Source: Candidatus Cloacimonadales bacterium (GTDB lineage: Bacteria > Cloacimonadota > Cloacimonadia > Cloacimonadales > TCS61). Taken from it: a stretch of 37,231 nucleotides of DNA. How positions within the stretch are numbered: position 1 is the first letter of the stretch; the number at the start of each line of letters is the position of its first letter. Both the position numbers and the translations under genes were made by a program. Shown piece by piece: positions 21,965 to 30,092 of this stretch. A model generated the notes under the pieces. The model worked only from the letters and a program-made list of their open reading frames with translations. It was not told the DNA's origin and searched no databases. Location of the stretch: positions 1 to 37,231 of the forward strand of contig JAUSOT010000053.1 of the NCBI GenBank assembly GCA_030656075.1. The letters are read 5' to 3'.

Positions 21965-23299
21965 CTAATGTTGGTCTTCATCCCTCATTTGATCTTCATA
22001 ATAATCCAGTCCGAGATGTGTGATCATATCTTCTTTCATGATGTAGCGAAGTGTATTTTTAAATTTGGCCAATTGAACAAAAAGATCATGTTCAGGATAG
22101 AGTTCCGGTAAGTGCATTGGGCTTTTGAAGTAGAAAGACAACCATTCCTGAATGCCATGGAAACCGACCCGTTTGGCAAGATCCATCAGCAGGACAAGGT
22201 CGAGAACAATGGGAGCTGCCAGGATGCTGTCTTTACACAGGAAGTCGATCTTGATTTGCATTTTATAACCAAGCCAGCCAAAAATATCGATATTGTCCCA
22301 ACCTTCTTTATTGTCGCCACGTGGTGGATAATAGTTAATGCGGACTTTGTGATAAAGGTCTTTATAAAGGTCGGGATTCTGATCGGGTTGCAGGATATAA
22401 TCCAACACACCGAGTTTGCTAACTTCTTTGGTTTTGAAGGATTCGGGATCATCCAGCACTTCACCGTCGCGATTTCCCAGAATATTGGTAGAGAACCAAC
22501 CGTTGATTCCTAATAGCCTGGCTTTCAAACCCGGAGCGATAATTGTTTTCATTAGAGTTTGTCCGGTTTTATAATCTTTTCCGGCAATGGGAACCTGATT
22601 TTCTTTAGCAAGAGTCCAGATAGCAGGAATATCGACCGTAAGATTAGGAGCGCCATTGGCAAAAGGAATTCCTTTTTTCATGGCAGCGTAAGCATAGAGC
22701 ATGCTGGGAGCTATCGCTTCATGATTTTCTTTCATAGCTTTTTCAAAAGCTTCTACTGATTTATGAACATCTTGCAGTTCAATGTAGATTTCGGTTGAAG
22801 CACACCAAACCATTACAACATTGGTCAGGTTATTGGCTTTTTTGAAGTTCTCAATATCATCCATCAGCATTAAAGCGAGATCGTATTTTGTCGCTGCCTT
22901 TTTCACATTCGGTCCGTCTAATTTTTTTACATATTTGTTATCGAACACCGCTTTCATCGGTTTGATCGCCATCAATTCGTCTTTGACCAGCTCGATGTGT
23001 TCGTTCGATAATACTTGAGCATTTTTTGCTGAATCATAGGCTGTATCTTCAAAAATATCCCAGCAACCAAAAACCAGGTCTTCGATTTTGGCAATAGGTA
23101 AAAAATCTTTAATAAGTGGATTTCTGTGTTCAGTTCTTTTTCCCAGGCGGATCGTTCCCATCTGTGTCATGCTGCCGATCGGTTTGGAATATCCTTTTTT
23201 AATAAGTTCAATTCCTGCAATAAACGTGGTTCCAATCGCACCCATTCCAGGAATTAAAACGCCTAACTTAGCAGGTGTTTGTTTTATCTTGATTTGCAT
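21965..23299 (-). CDS. ino1: Myo-inositol-phosphate synthase
   Basis: A 444-residue NAD-dependent enzyme that cyclises glucose 6-phosphate to inositol 3-phosphate (1L-myo-inositol 1-phosphate). I start at the ATG at 23299 with AGGAG seven bases upstream; an upstream in-frame TTG at 23338 would only add a non-conserved tail. Visible landmarks are LGVLIPGMGAIGTTFIAG (NAD-binding, about 9-26), then GKDYKTGQTLMKT, STNILGNRDG, VSKLGVLDYIL, YYPPRGDNKEGWDNIDI and DSILAAPIVLDLVLL. These follow the order and spacing of the eukaryotic and bacterial synthases (GxDxKSGQT, NxLGNxDG, DSxLAxPxxxDL). It lies directly before the cytidylyltransferase gene, and a candidate promoter lies in the 100-base gap upstream. 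The family is secure. Confidence 0.93.
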   Translation of the reverse strand: MQIKIKQTPAKLGVLIPGMGAIGTTFIAGIELIKKGYSKPIGSMTQMGTIRLGKRTEHRNPLIKDFLPIAKIEDLVFGCWDIFEDTAYDSAKNAQVLSNEHIELVKDELMAIKPMKAVFDNKYVKKLDGPNVKKAATKYDLALMLMDDIENFKKANNLTNVVMVWCASTEIYIELQDVHKSVEAFEKAMKENHEAIAPSMLYAYAAMKKGIPFANGAPNLTVDIPAIWTLAKENQVPIAGKDYKTGQTLMKTIIAPGLKARLLGINGWFSTNILGNRDGEVLDDPESFKTKEVSKLGVLDYILQPDQNPDLYKDLYHKVRINYYPPRGDNKEGWDNIDIFGWLGYKMQIKIDFLCKDSILAAPIVLDLVLLMDLAKRVGFHGIQEWLSFYFKSPMHLPELYPEHDLFVQLAKFKNTLRYIMKEDMITHLGLDYYEDQMRDEDQH

Positions 23300-23365
23300 T
23301 TCATCACTCCTTTTTGCAATATTTTTTATTTGTGACAATTGATTTTTTGGATATATAATGTCAAC

Positions 23366-23393
23366 TTAATATCACTCCATGGATTACTGTTAA
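23366..23393 (-). promoter_or_regulatory. Candidate internal promoter ahead of the inositol genes
   Basis: In the only sizeable gap of the inositol end of the cluster (23300-23401), the minus strand shows TTAACA (23393-23388), a 16-base spacer and TATTAA (23371-23366). A second TTGACA at 23364-23359 has no convincing -10. This would allow the synthase, cytidylyltransferase and last TagF-like gene to be expressed separately. Confidence 0.35.
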
Positions 23394-23401
23394 GGATACT
23401 T

Positions 23402-24451
23402 TTAAAGATTCAAGCTATTTATAAAATCAACAGCTCTTTGGGTTGATTTACCATCATTGAAATAAAAACAATTATGCAGTAGTTCATTAAATTTTGCCGG
23501 CAAAGCCGCATCCTTCAGATTTTTTTTGATGACTTCCAGAATATCCTGATCTGCTTTAAAAGTATCGGCAAATTTCATAATGTTCATACTGTCCGACATA
23601 TTATGAAGATCTTCCTGCTTGGTTTGCGCAACAATGATCGGCTTTTTGGTGATCAGATACTCATAAAGCACACTCGAAGTATCGCTGATCATCAGATCGG
23701 AAAGCACAAAATCCTGAAAGGTGTCGCCGGTTTTCAATTTTACCGGATTGGAAAAATAGATATTTTTGATGCCGTTCAGCTTAACCCAGAGCTTTAGAAA
23801 CGGGATTTTTCTGGCATCAAAATGATGTGGACGAACGATCAAATTATACTCTTTCGTAATTTCTTTGGCAAATCGGAAAAAATATTTCAACAAGGTTCCA
23901 TTCCCCCATTTCCAGGTGGGAGCGTACAAAATATTAAATCTGGATTTATCCTTAATTTTCCGCATATTCATCAGTTCCCGTCGGTCAAATTTGTTATTCA
24001 CATAATCATCAAAGCGCAAATTTCCAATCTTGATCAATTTTTCTGCCGGGATTTCCAAGCCGACATCTTTCAGTTTTGCCAGATGTTTTTCACCTGTCAG
24101 AAAGATGTAGTCATACTTATCTATACTGATGGATTTTCCGCCATATTTTTTATCGCCGGTACCGTGCCCCAAAAAGATCGTTTTACTGTTCTTCCCCACG
24201 TTCAATCGCACATTAGAAAGGGAAAAAAAGACACCGTGCAAATGTTCCAGATTTTTATTTTTATGCACTTTTACGGGGGGAGCATTCAGCAGCGAACTTG
24301 GTTCACCAATACGGCAGGAATTGCGCATACTGAAAATGAATGGCAGGTATTTTGTGATCTTCTTCACGATGAATGTACCTCCAACTTTTTCGAAGATCGG
24401 TTTGCAGTGCGACAATTGATACACTTGATTTCCATAATAATAAATATTCAT
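23402..24451 (-). CDS. CDP-glycerol glycerophosphotransferase (TagB/TagF)-like protein, paralogue 2
   Basis: A 349-residue paralogue of the 20161-21213 product, collinear from end to end: MNIYYYGNQVYQLSH, GHGTGDKKYGG (about 95-105), LYAPTWKWGNG, RPHHFDARK, SDTSSVLYEYLITKKP, and the same ending NCFYFNDGKSTQRAVDFI. By eye roughly half the residues are identical. The catalytic histidine motif has GHGTGD where characterised TagF enzymes have WHGT, so the pair forms its own subgroup. It begins five bases before the end of the neighbouring TagB-like gene's intergenic gap. With its twin it brackets the inositol-phosphate synthase and cytidylyltransferase genes, suggesting a duplication and a common CDP-polyol donor. 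Confidence 0.85.
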   Translation of the reverse strand: MNIYYYGNQVYQLSHCKPIFEKVGGTFIVKKITKYLPFIFSMRNSCRIGEPSSLLNAPPVKVHKNKNLEHLHGVFFSLSNVRLNVGKNSKTIFLGHGTGDKKYGGKSISIDKYDYIFLTGEKHLAKLKDVGLEIPAEKLIKIGNLRFDDYVNNKFDRRELMNMRKIKDKSRFNILYAPTWKWGNGTLLKYFFRFAKEITKEYNLIVRPHHFDARKIPFLKLWVKLNGIKNIYFSNPVKLKTGDTFQDFVLSDLMISDTSSVLYEYLITKKPIIVAQTKQEDLHNMSDSMNIMKFADTFKADQDILEVIKKNLKDAALPAKFNELLHNCFYFNDGKSTQRAVDFINSLNL

Positions 24452-24455
24452 ATTT

Positions 24456-25550
24456 CTAACCTATTTTAATCTTCATTATCTCATCGATTTTCGCCTTCAC
24501 TCTTTCCGCCGATCTGCCATCCAAACCGGTGAAAAAATAATCGCGATATTCTTTTAAGTTCTGTTTCATTTCTTCTGTTGGATTAAGGGCTGCTTCAACT
24601 GCCGGCAGCAGATCATCCGGCTGGAACATGTGCGGAAAAGCGCCTTTCAACCAATCTTTTGGATCGATGGAAACAGATTCCATACCATCGGAATGTTTCA
24701 ATTTTGATTCCGGCAACACGTAAATGATCCCGTGTTTTCCCAACGCCAGAAATTCGTTGATCACGCTGGAAGTGTCGCTGATAATCGTATCCGCCAGAAA
24801 AAGATACGGGTAAATATCGTAATCTTCTTTTTCGATCAGGAAGACGCTTCGATTCTTTTTTGCTAGTTTTTCATAAAAACGATGCTGCGAATGGGAAGCA
24901 TATTTTCCGCCCCAACTGTAGGGATGCAGTTTCACGATCAGGTTGTATTTCGGCAGAAGTTCAGTAATTTTAGATTGGACATAACCTATGCAGCTCGGTT
25001 TGTAGGAAGGCGCAAAAAGCACAATTTTTTTATCAGGATCGAGACCAAGTTTTGTGATCAGTTTTGCGTTATCGTAATAATCTTCCCAAAAGAAAGGATC
25101 GAGTTTCGGCAAACCCGTGAGGTGAAAATCAGCGATATCTTCCCAGCCAAGTTTTTTGATGTAATCGTACCAGCATTGACCTTCCAAAAAAACATGATAA
25201 CGAAAATCTTTCTGCTTCTTGATGTTCCGAATTCGCAGGGTTTTGGTTCCCACACCGTGATCAAGATGTACCCGAATAACATCGCCGTATCGTTCCGGTT
25301 TTTTCAGTACATCGCCGCAAATCACCAGGTCAAATCCGGCAGTTTGATCGGTTATTTTCAATCCTTTTACACGTAATCTCTTTTCTATCTCAGTTCTTTG
25401 TTTGATCAGGAAAATGCCGAGGAAGCGCTTTTCATCCTTTCCCACATGAAAATAAATATCGTAGTCCGAATCTTTGGAAAGCTCCTGATACACCGGAAAC
25501 AGGGAATTGAAGTAATATTCCTTTTTCAAATCGAAGAGAACTTTGAGCAT
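24456..25550 (-). CDS. CDP-glycerol glycerophosphotransferase (TagB/TagF)-like protein 3
   Basis: A 364-residue family member more distant from the paralogue pair. It shows LDHGVGTKTLR near 98-108 (HG catalytic motif), LTGLPKLDPF (about 143-152), IVLFAPSYKPS (about 175-185), IVKLHPYSWG (about 205-214), and IISDTSSVINEFLALGKHGI (about 255-274). Like its neighbours it has no transmembrane helix and should act at the inner face of the cytoplasmic membrane, moving polyol phosphate from a CDP donor to a glycan or lipid carrier. Its start lies two bases before the stop of the preceding gene in transcription order, so the cluster is tightly packed. It probably acts as a primase or polymerase step alongside the others; order of action is unknown. 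Confidence 0.85.
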   Translation of the reverse strand: MLKVLFDLKKEYYFNSLFPVYQELSKDSDYDIYFHVGKDEKRFLGIFLIKQRTEIEKRLRVKGLKITDQTAGFDLVICGDVLKKPERYGDVIRVHLDHGVGTKTLRIRNIKKQKDFRYHVFLEGQCWYDYIKKLGWEDIADFHLTGLPKLDPFFWEDYYDNAKLITKLGLDPDKKIVLFAPSYKPSCIGYVQSKITELLPKYNLIVKLHPYSWGGKYASHSQHRFYEKLAKKNRSVFLIEKEDYDIYPYLFLADTIISDTSSVINEFLALGKHGIIYVLPESKLKHSDGMESVSIDPKDWLKGAFPHMFQPDDLLPAVEAALNPTEEMKQNLKEYRDYFFTGLDGRSAERVKAKIDEIMKIKIG

Positions 25551-25552
25551 GT

Positions 25553-26590
25553 TTACCTCAAATAACCCTTTTTGAATCTTTCATGATAGAGGATTTGCAT
25601 TTTGCGAAAAAGATTCAGCGGTTTTTTAATTTTAGCGAGCTTGTCCTTATTTTCTATCAATCTTTCGATCAAACGTTCCGAAATTTTGCCATCCAGATAG
25701 GGATTAATTTCCCGCAAATGTGCTCTCCGCTGCTCGCTGTGAGCCTGTGGATTTTTCAAGCTCCAATCGATCGCATCACGCAGCATGGACGGATCGGTGA
25801 TGTTCAATCCTTTGTCAAATCTGCTCTGAGTTTTGTAGGAAATCACCGGTTTATTCAGCAGCATGAATTCATAGAAAACAGATGATGTATCGGAGATCAA
25901 AACATCAGCTGCATGAAGATAAGGAGTAATGTCGGAATCGTGGATGATCATTGCATTTCCGCATAAACTCAGTTTGAAATCGTTGACCGATTCATTGTTC
26001 ATCAGTTCATGAAATTTGATCAGCCAGAATTCATTTTTGCGAATAATGAGGGGAATGATCTTCATCAATTCGCTGGCAGATTCCATTTTTCGGCTGTGAG
26101 TGGGAGCGAACAAAATGATCTTCTTCTCCCAGGGAATTGCTTTTTTAGAAAGCTCTGCAACCGGATAACCAAGAATATGATCAACTTTGGGCCAGCCGGT
26201 TTCCAGTACTTCAAAATATTTATATTTCTTTTTTAAGGTCAGAAAGCGTTCAGTGACGAACGGGCCGGAAGTGCAATAAACATCAAAAAAATGCCTGATC
26301 TTATAATGAGATGGTTTTTCCACGGCCAAGCCATGGAAAAGCTGAACCTTGATACCAGGCAAACGAAAATCCATGAAATTTCCAGGAGCCAGAACGAAAT
26401 CAGGTTGAAAATCCTTAGCATTTTTTGTTTCCCGGAAAATCTTATATTTCTGCCATTTCACCGGCAAAATTTTATAAACTTTATCAGAAATATAAAAGGC
26501 AAATTCATGATCGGTTTGCGTCAGATATATAACGATCGGATCAATGATCGGAATGGAATATTGCTTGGAAACGTAAAAAAGAAATTTCAT
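25553..26590 (-). CDS. CDP-glycerol glycerophosphotransferase (TagB/TagF)-like protein 4
   Basis: A 345-residue family member. I take the ATG at 26590 because the conserved N-terminus MKFLFYVSKQYS starts there and it leaves ten bases after the GT9 stop; an in-frame start at 26635 would overlap that gene. Motifs are QLFHGLAVEKPSHY with H86, LETGWPKVDHIL (about 140-151), ILFAPTHSRKM (about 169-179), LIKFHELM (an RxHP variant), and LISDTSSVFYEFMLLNKPVI (about 231-250). The C-terminal tail is basic. A likely role is transfer of a polyol phosphate onto the heptose-containing core made by the adjacent GT9 enzyme; this is inferred from position. Confidence 0.82.
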   Translation of the reverse strand: MKFLFYVSKQYSIPIIDPIVIYLTQTDHEFAFYISDKVYKILPVKWQKYKIFRETKNAKDFQPDFVLAPGNFMDFRLPGIKVQLFHGLAVEKPSHYKIRHFFDVYCTSGPFVTERFLTLKKKYKYFEVLETGWPKVDHILGYPVAELSKKAIPWEKKIILFAPTHSRKMESASELMKIIPLIIRKNEFWLIKFHELMNNESVNDFKLSLCGNAMIIHDSDITPYLHAADVLISDTSSVFYEFMLLNKPVISYKTQSRFDKGLNITDPSMLRDAIDWSLKNPQAHSEQRRAHLREINPYLDGKISERLIERLIENKDKLAKIKKPLNLFRKMQILYHERFKKGYLR

Positions 26591-26600
26591 AAGAATCAGC

Positions 26601-27611
26601 TCATATTTCCTTAAGTGTTTTTTCAAATTGCACAAAAACCTGCTCCGGTGTTATACCGAAATTGGGAGTTGACCGTAATTTTTCATCTTCCGATTGTAAA
26701 GCGTAATGCCCTGGAATTTCCACTGCTCCCCATCTTTGGGGATTAGTTTTGGCAAAGATAGCGATGGAAGGTGTTTTCACTGCCACGCTGAGATGGTTTA
26801 TACCGCCATCATTACAGATCAGCAATTTGCTCCTCTTCAACATCGCACCGCCTTGATTGAAATCGGTGGGAGGAGCCAAGAAAGCTTTTTGTTGCATGTA
26901 TTTTATGACTTCATCTACAACTTGTTTTTCTTTGGGAGCCCAAAGAAGAACAACGGGGTAACCGGTTTTTTCGATGATCATATCCAGCAACTTAGCGTAA
27001 CTTTGCAGGTCCCATTGTTTCCAGGAAATCGGACTTCCTGGGGAACAACAGATGAATTCCCGATCTTTGAGTTTATTTTCCAGCAGCCAGTTATCCACAT
27101 ATTCCAGCGATTCCGGTTTGATGTTGAAGTAGAGTTCATAGGTTTCGGCTTCTATACCGAGATCTCTGAGCAGCTCAAGTTTCAACGCTGCATAATATTT
27201 AATCGGGCCTGGTTTGGGACTGAAATTGTAGATAAAATTCCATTTTTTGTGATCGTATCCTAAACGATAACGGGCGCCGCTGAACAAAACAAACTGGATC
27301 GAACCGGTGCTGCGCATTTGATCGATCACAAGGTCGTATTTGCGCTTCCTGATCTCAAAATACATTTTTAAAGTATATAACCAATATTTCACTGTGTTTG
27401 GCGGCAATTTTTCCATCAGGATAAGTTCATCGAGATAAGGATTGCCTTCCAGCACCTGCCTGAACGGTTTATAGATCAGGTAATCAATTTTTGCCTGAGG
27501 AAATTTCTTTCGCAAATGCGGCATATATCCAGTATTCAAGATAATATCACCGAAAGGCTGGTATTGCAAAATCAGGATTCTTTTGATCCTAGTGTGTTCA
27601 ATTTTCGGCAT
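26601..27611 (-). CDS. GT9 (ADP-heptose-type) glycosyltransferase 1
   Basis: A 336-residue GT-B glycosyltransferase of the lipopolysaccharide heptosyltransferase family. The N-terminus RILILQYQPFGDIILNTGYMP carries the family's G-D-hydrophobic motif that positions the acceptor. CCSPGSPISWKQWDLQSYAKL (about 194-214) matches the NPGa-xxx-KxWxxxxF signature, and LLICNDGGINHLSVAVKTPSIAIF (about 267-290) is the donor-binding DxGxxHLA site. It would add a heptose or related sugar to LPS core or a similar glycolipid at the inner leaflet. One base separates its ATG from the stop of the DUF6165 gene. The actual sugar cannot be fixed, and other GT9 donors are possible. Confidence 0.88.
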   Translation of the reverse strand: MPKIEHTRIKRILILQYQPFGDIILNTGYMPHLRKKFPQAKIDYLIYKPFRQVLEGNPYLDELILMEKLPPNTVKYWLYTLKMYFEIRKRKYDLVIDQMRSTGSIQFVLFSGARYRLGYDHKKWNFIYNFSPKPGPIKYYAALKLELLRDLGIEAETYELYFNIKPESLEYVDNWLLENKLKDREFICCSPGSPISWKQWDLQSYAKLLDMIIEKTGYPVVLLWAPKEKQVVDEVIKYMQQKAFLAPPTDFNQGGAMLKRSKLLICNDGGINHLSVAVKTPSIAIFAKTNPQRWGAVEIPGHYALQSEDEKLRSTPNFGITPEQVFVQFEKTLKEI

Positions 27612-27612
27612 G

Positions 27613-27996
27613 TTATTTCTTCTTATAATCCACGTATTCTTTTTCTTCGATCAGTTCAGAACCGAACTTCAGGTTGATCTCTTTTTTGATATCCGAGCGG
27701 TCATCGTTTTCGAAATACACACTTCTGGCGAGTTGAATGAACTCATCGTCAAATTCTTTTTTTGATTCTTTGATACGGATATCATCTTCGATATGCCAGA
27801 GCTTTAAGTTCACTTCCTTCAAGCTTTTAAATTCCGGTGAAATATTTGTAATTCCGACTTCTTCCATGTTTTTTTTGAGAAGCTGATATTCCTTTTTTAC
27901 GTTCTTCAATTTTTCTGGATCGTTGAATTTTTCTGCTTTGATCTCCAGAATAGTAACTTTATCGACCAGTTCTCCAATTGATATTTCAATTTTCAT
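27613..27996 (-). CDS. DUF6165 family protein
   Basis: A 127-residue acidic-basic helical protein matching the DUF6165 pattern: IGELVDKVTILEIKAEKF at 7-24, LKEVNLKLWHIEDDIRIKE (about 63-81), FDDEFIQLARSVYFENDDRS (about 87-106), KKEINLKFGS and LIEEKEYVDY at the end. Long helices and heptad-like hydrophobics suggest a coiled-coil or helical bundle. The family is of unknown function but is repeatedly found in lipopolysaccharide and O-antigen gene clusters, as here between two GT9 genes. The 150-base spacer upstream could hold its own promoter. It may be a scaffold or regulator of sugar assembly; that is speculation. Confidence 0.82.
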   Translation of the reverse strand: MKIEISIGELVDKVTILEIKAEKFNDPEKLKNVKKEYQLLKKNMEEVGITNISPEFKSLKEVNLKLWHIEDDIRIKESKKEFDDEFIQLARSVYFENDDRSDIKKEINLKFGSELIEEKEYVDYKKK

Positions 27997-28072
27997 TTAT
28001 ATTCTCCTATTTTTTTATTTCAACAAATAAACTTTAAATTCAAACATGATTCCATTGCTTTCAATTCTCGAC

Positions 28073-28118
28073 CTCAACCCGACCTTCTCCTATCGAGGAG
28101 AAGGAGGCAAGAGTTGAG
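28073..28118. repeat. Intergenic hairpin element
   Basis: A perfect 9-bp hairpin CCTTCTCCT (28083-28091), loop ATCG, AGGAGAAGG (28096-28104) is nested inside CTCAAC (28073-28078) and GTTGAG (28113-28118). The text CCTCAACCCGACC resembles the CCTCACCCCAACC element at 1299-1311, so both belong to one repeat family. Confidence 0.6.
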
Positions 28119-28145
28119 ATTTAGTTAATTCTCTGAAACTCATTT

Positions 28146-29000
28146 TCATTTCAATTCTTCTCTAAAATTTTCTTTGATCTGCCGGCAAACATCTGAAGCA
28201 GAAATAGTTTTCATGCATTTCATGGACGGGCAGTCCGGGTGCTTTTCTTCCGACGAAAAACAGGGTGAGCAATCCACCAGATTCACAATATTCAGGTTTC
28301 CTTCATAGCGGGAAAGTTCGGGATTAATGAAGCCGCCATAGATAATTACAGAGCGCGTTCTCACTGCTTTGGCCAAATGCATCAAGCCGCCTTCCAGTCC
28401 AATAAAAAACCTGGCATTTTTCAATACCGCAGCAGATTTTCTGATCGCCAGTCCTCTTGCATCGATCACGTTTTCCAGCAGTGGAATGTCCGGTGTTCCG
28501 ATCTGAATGAATTTGATATTTGAAAAGTTATCAACTACTTTTTGGAAATTTTCCATTCCCCATTCTTTGCGGTTGGCGCTGAATTTAGCTTTACCCACCG
28601 GGCAAATCGCAAGGTAAGAAAACGGAAATTTTTGCGCTGCTGTTTTAATCTCAGAATTTGTCAGATAAATTTGCGGATAAAATATTTCCTTCTCGCTTAC
28701 ATATTGGCTGATCTGTTTGTAGATTGAATCTCTTGTATTAGGTAAGATACGGTATTTGGGCTTGATGTGACGTTTCGTCATGGTGATGTGCCTGCGAGTG
28801 ATCCAATCAACTTGCGGATTATTAAAAAAAAGCTCCGGCCATTTGCATTCAATAATGATTTTGTGGTGGGGGAATTTCTTTCTTAATCCTTGCAACGCTA
28901 TCGATAAAAGCAGGCAGTCTCCCATGGCATTGGAAATGCGGCGAAGGATGATAGTTCGTGGCCGAAAATAGAAATAGAGCAGTTTTAAATATTCGAACAT
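28146..29000 (-). CDS. GT9 (ADP-heptose-type) glycosyltransferase 2
   Basis: A 284-residue GT-B glycosyltransferase, shorter than the usual 330-360. Landmarks are IILRRISNAMGDCLLLSIALQ (about 17-37), with the G-D motif; ICPVGKAKFSANRKEWGMENFQ (about 131-152), the acceptor-side NPG-like segment; and FIGLEGGLMHLAKAVRTRSVIIYGG (about 198-222), with E in place of the usual D before GG. The C-terminus carries five cysteines (CSPCF, CPSMKC), like the disulfide- or metal-rich tails of some heptosyltransferases. It overlaps the GT4 gene by 16 bases, implying translational coupling. It probably acts on the same glycolipid as the first GT9. Confidence 0.85.
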   Translation of the reverse strand: MFEYLKLLYFYFRPRTIILRRISNAMGDCLLLSIALQGLRKKFPHHKIIIECKWPELFFNNPQVDWITRRHITMTKRHIKPKYRILPNTRDSIYKQISQYVSEKEIFYPQIYLTNSEIKTAAQKFPFSYLAICPVGKAKFSANRKEWGMENFQKVVDNFSNIKFIQIGTPDIPLLENVIDARGLAIRKSAAVLKNARFFIGLEGGLMHLAKAVRTRSVIIYGGFINPELSRYEGNLNIVNLVDCSPCFSSEEKHPDCPSMKCMKTISASDVCRQIKENFREELK

Positions 29001-30091
29001 TTTCTGTCTTTGATCTGATTTAGAAATAAATTTTCCAGACTATCTATCATCTGGGTTTCCGAGAATTTTTGCTGCAAATCCCGTGTGGCTCGAGAGGCAA
29101 ACTTATCCCTTAATTTTTCATCGTTCATCAGCACTGAAAGCTTTGCAGCCAATTGTTCAATATTGCCGAATTCTACCAGAAAACCGTTTTGATTGTTTTC
29201 AATAATTTCTCGCACACCACCCACATCTGTTGCTATCACCGGTAAACCAGCAGCGAAATATTCTACGATCGAATTGGGGAATCCTTCTTTGCAGGAAGTG
29301 AGAACTCCAATATCATAAGCAGCAGCAGACAATATGGGATCAGAGCTGAAACCAGCGAAAATGATCTTTTCCGAAAAACCTGATCCTGCGGCTAGTTTTT
29401 CCAGATTCTCTTTTTCCGAACCTTCCCCTGTAATAATTAGTTTCCATTCCGGATGAACCGCTGCAATTTTGAGGAAAGCTTCTATCAGGTTTTGAACATA
29501 TTTCACTTTTGACAACCGGCAGGTGATGCCGATGGCTTTCTCGCTTTCTGCTGAACCGATCTTTTTTCGTTGTTCGGTTATTTCAGTCTTAGAAAATTCC
29601 TGAAGATTTCTACCGTTATAGATAGTTGTGAAATCTTGTGGATGCAGCCAGTTATATTTTTTTATGACTTGATTTTTGATTTCATTGCAGGGCACAATGT
29701 TGTGAGTGACAAAAAGCAGATGATTGAACTTTGTTTTCCAGCGATCGAAAAAATCATCTTCTCGCCCTACCCGCCTGATGTTTGGAATGCGGCAGATTTT
29801 GGCGGCAATGCCTCCGATGCTGATTTCTTTTTCAATATTTGTAACAATCAAATCGATTTTTTTTTTTTTGATGAATCTCACCAAAAATGCAATCGAAAAA
29901 ATATTATAATCCATGCCCAGAACTTTAGAAATCAGCCGGATGTTTTCCGGCATTTCAGCATTGAATTTTGAGTTTGGGTTGGAAAGAATCCAGACTGAAT
30001 GTCCGCGTTTTTCCAAACCCCTCGCTGTTCTGAGCATCCAACTGACGACGCCACCCCAGCACATTTTCGAAGAAATGTAAAGAATGTTCAT
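28985..30091 (-). CDS. GT4 family glycosyltransferase
   Basis: A 368-residue retaining GT-B enzyme. The N-terminus ILYISSKMCWGGVVSWMLRTARGL has the acceptor-domain GG motif. IGITCRLSKVKYVQNLIEAF (about 198-217) opens the donor domain, LIITGEGSEKENL follows, and CKEGFPNSIVEYFAAGLPVIATDVGG (about 278-303) holds the EX7E motif and the GLPVIATDVGG signature. The donor is a nucleotide sugar; linkage is unknown. Its stop overlaps the start of the GT9 gene and its start follows the preceding gene's stop by one base, so the set is translated as a tight block. It likely extends the core oligosaccharide. Confidence 0.92.
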   Translation of the reverse strand: MNILYISSKMCWGGVVSWMLRTARGLEKRGHSVWILSNPNSKFNAEMPENIRLISKVLGMDYNIFSIAFLVRFIKKKKIDLIVTNIEKEISIGGIAAKICRIPNIRRVGREDDFFDRWKTKFNHLLFVTHNIVPCNEIKNQVIKKYNWLHPQDFTTIYNGRNLQEFSKTEITEQRKKIGSAESEKAIGITCRLSKVKYVQNLIEAFLKIAAVHPEWKLIITGEGSEKENLEKLAAGSGFSEKIIFAGFSSDPILSAAAYDIGVLTSCKEGFPNSIVEYFAAGLPVIATDVGGVREIIENNQNGFLVEFGNIEQLAAKLSVLMNDEKLRDKFASRATRDLQQKFSETQMIDSLENLFLNQIKDRKCSNI

Positions 30092-30092
30092 G

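Noticed and set aside
22112-22513. Plus-strand open frames inside inositol-phosphate synthase
   Set aside because: Antisense shadows; the minus-strand product matches a conserved enzyme throughout.
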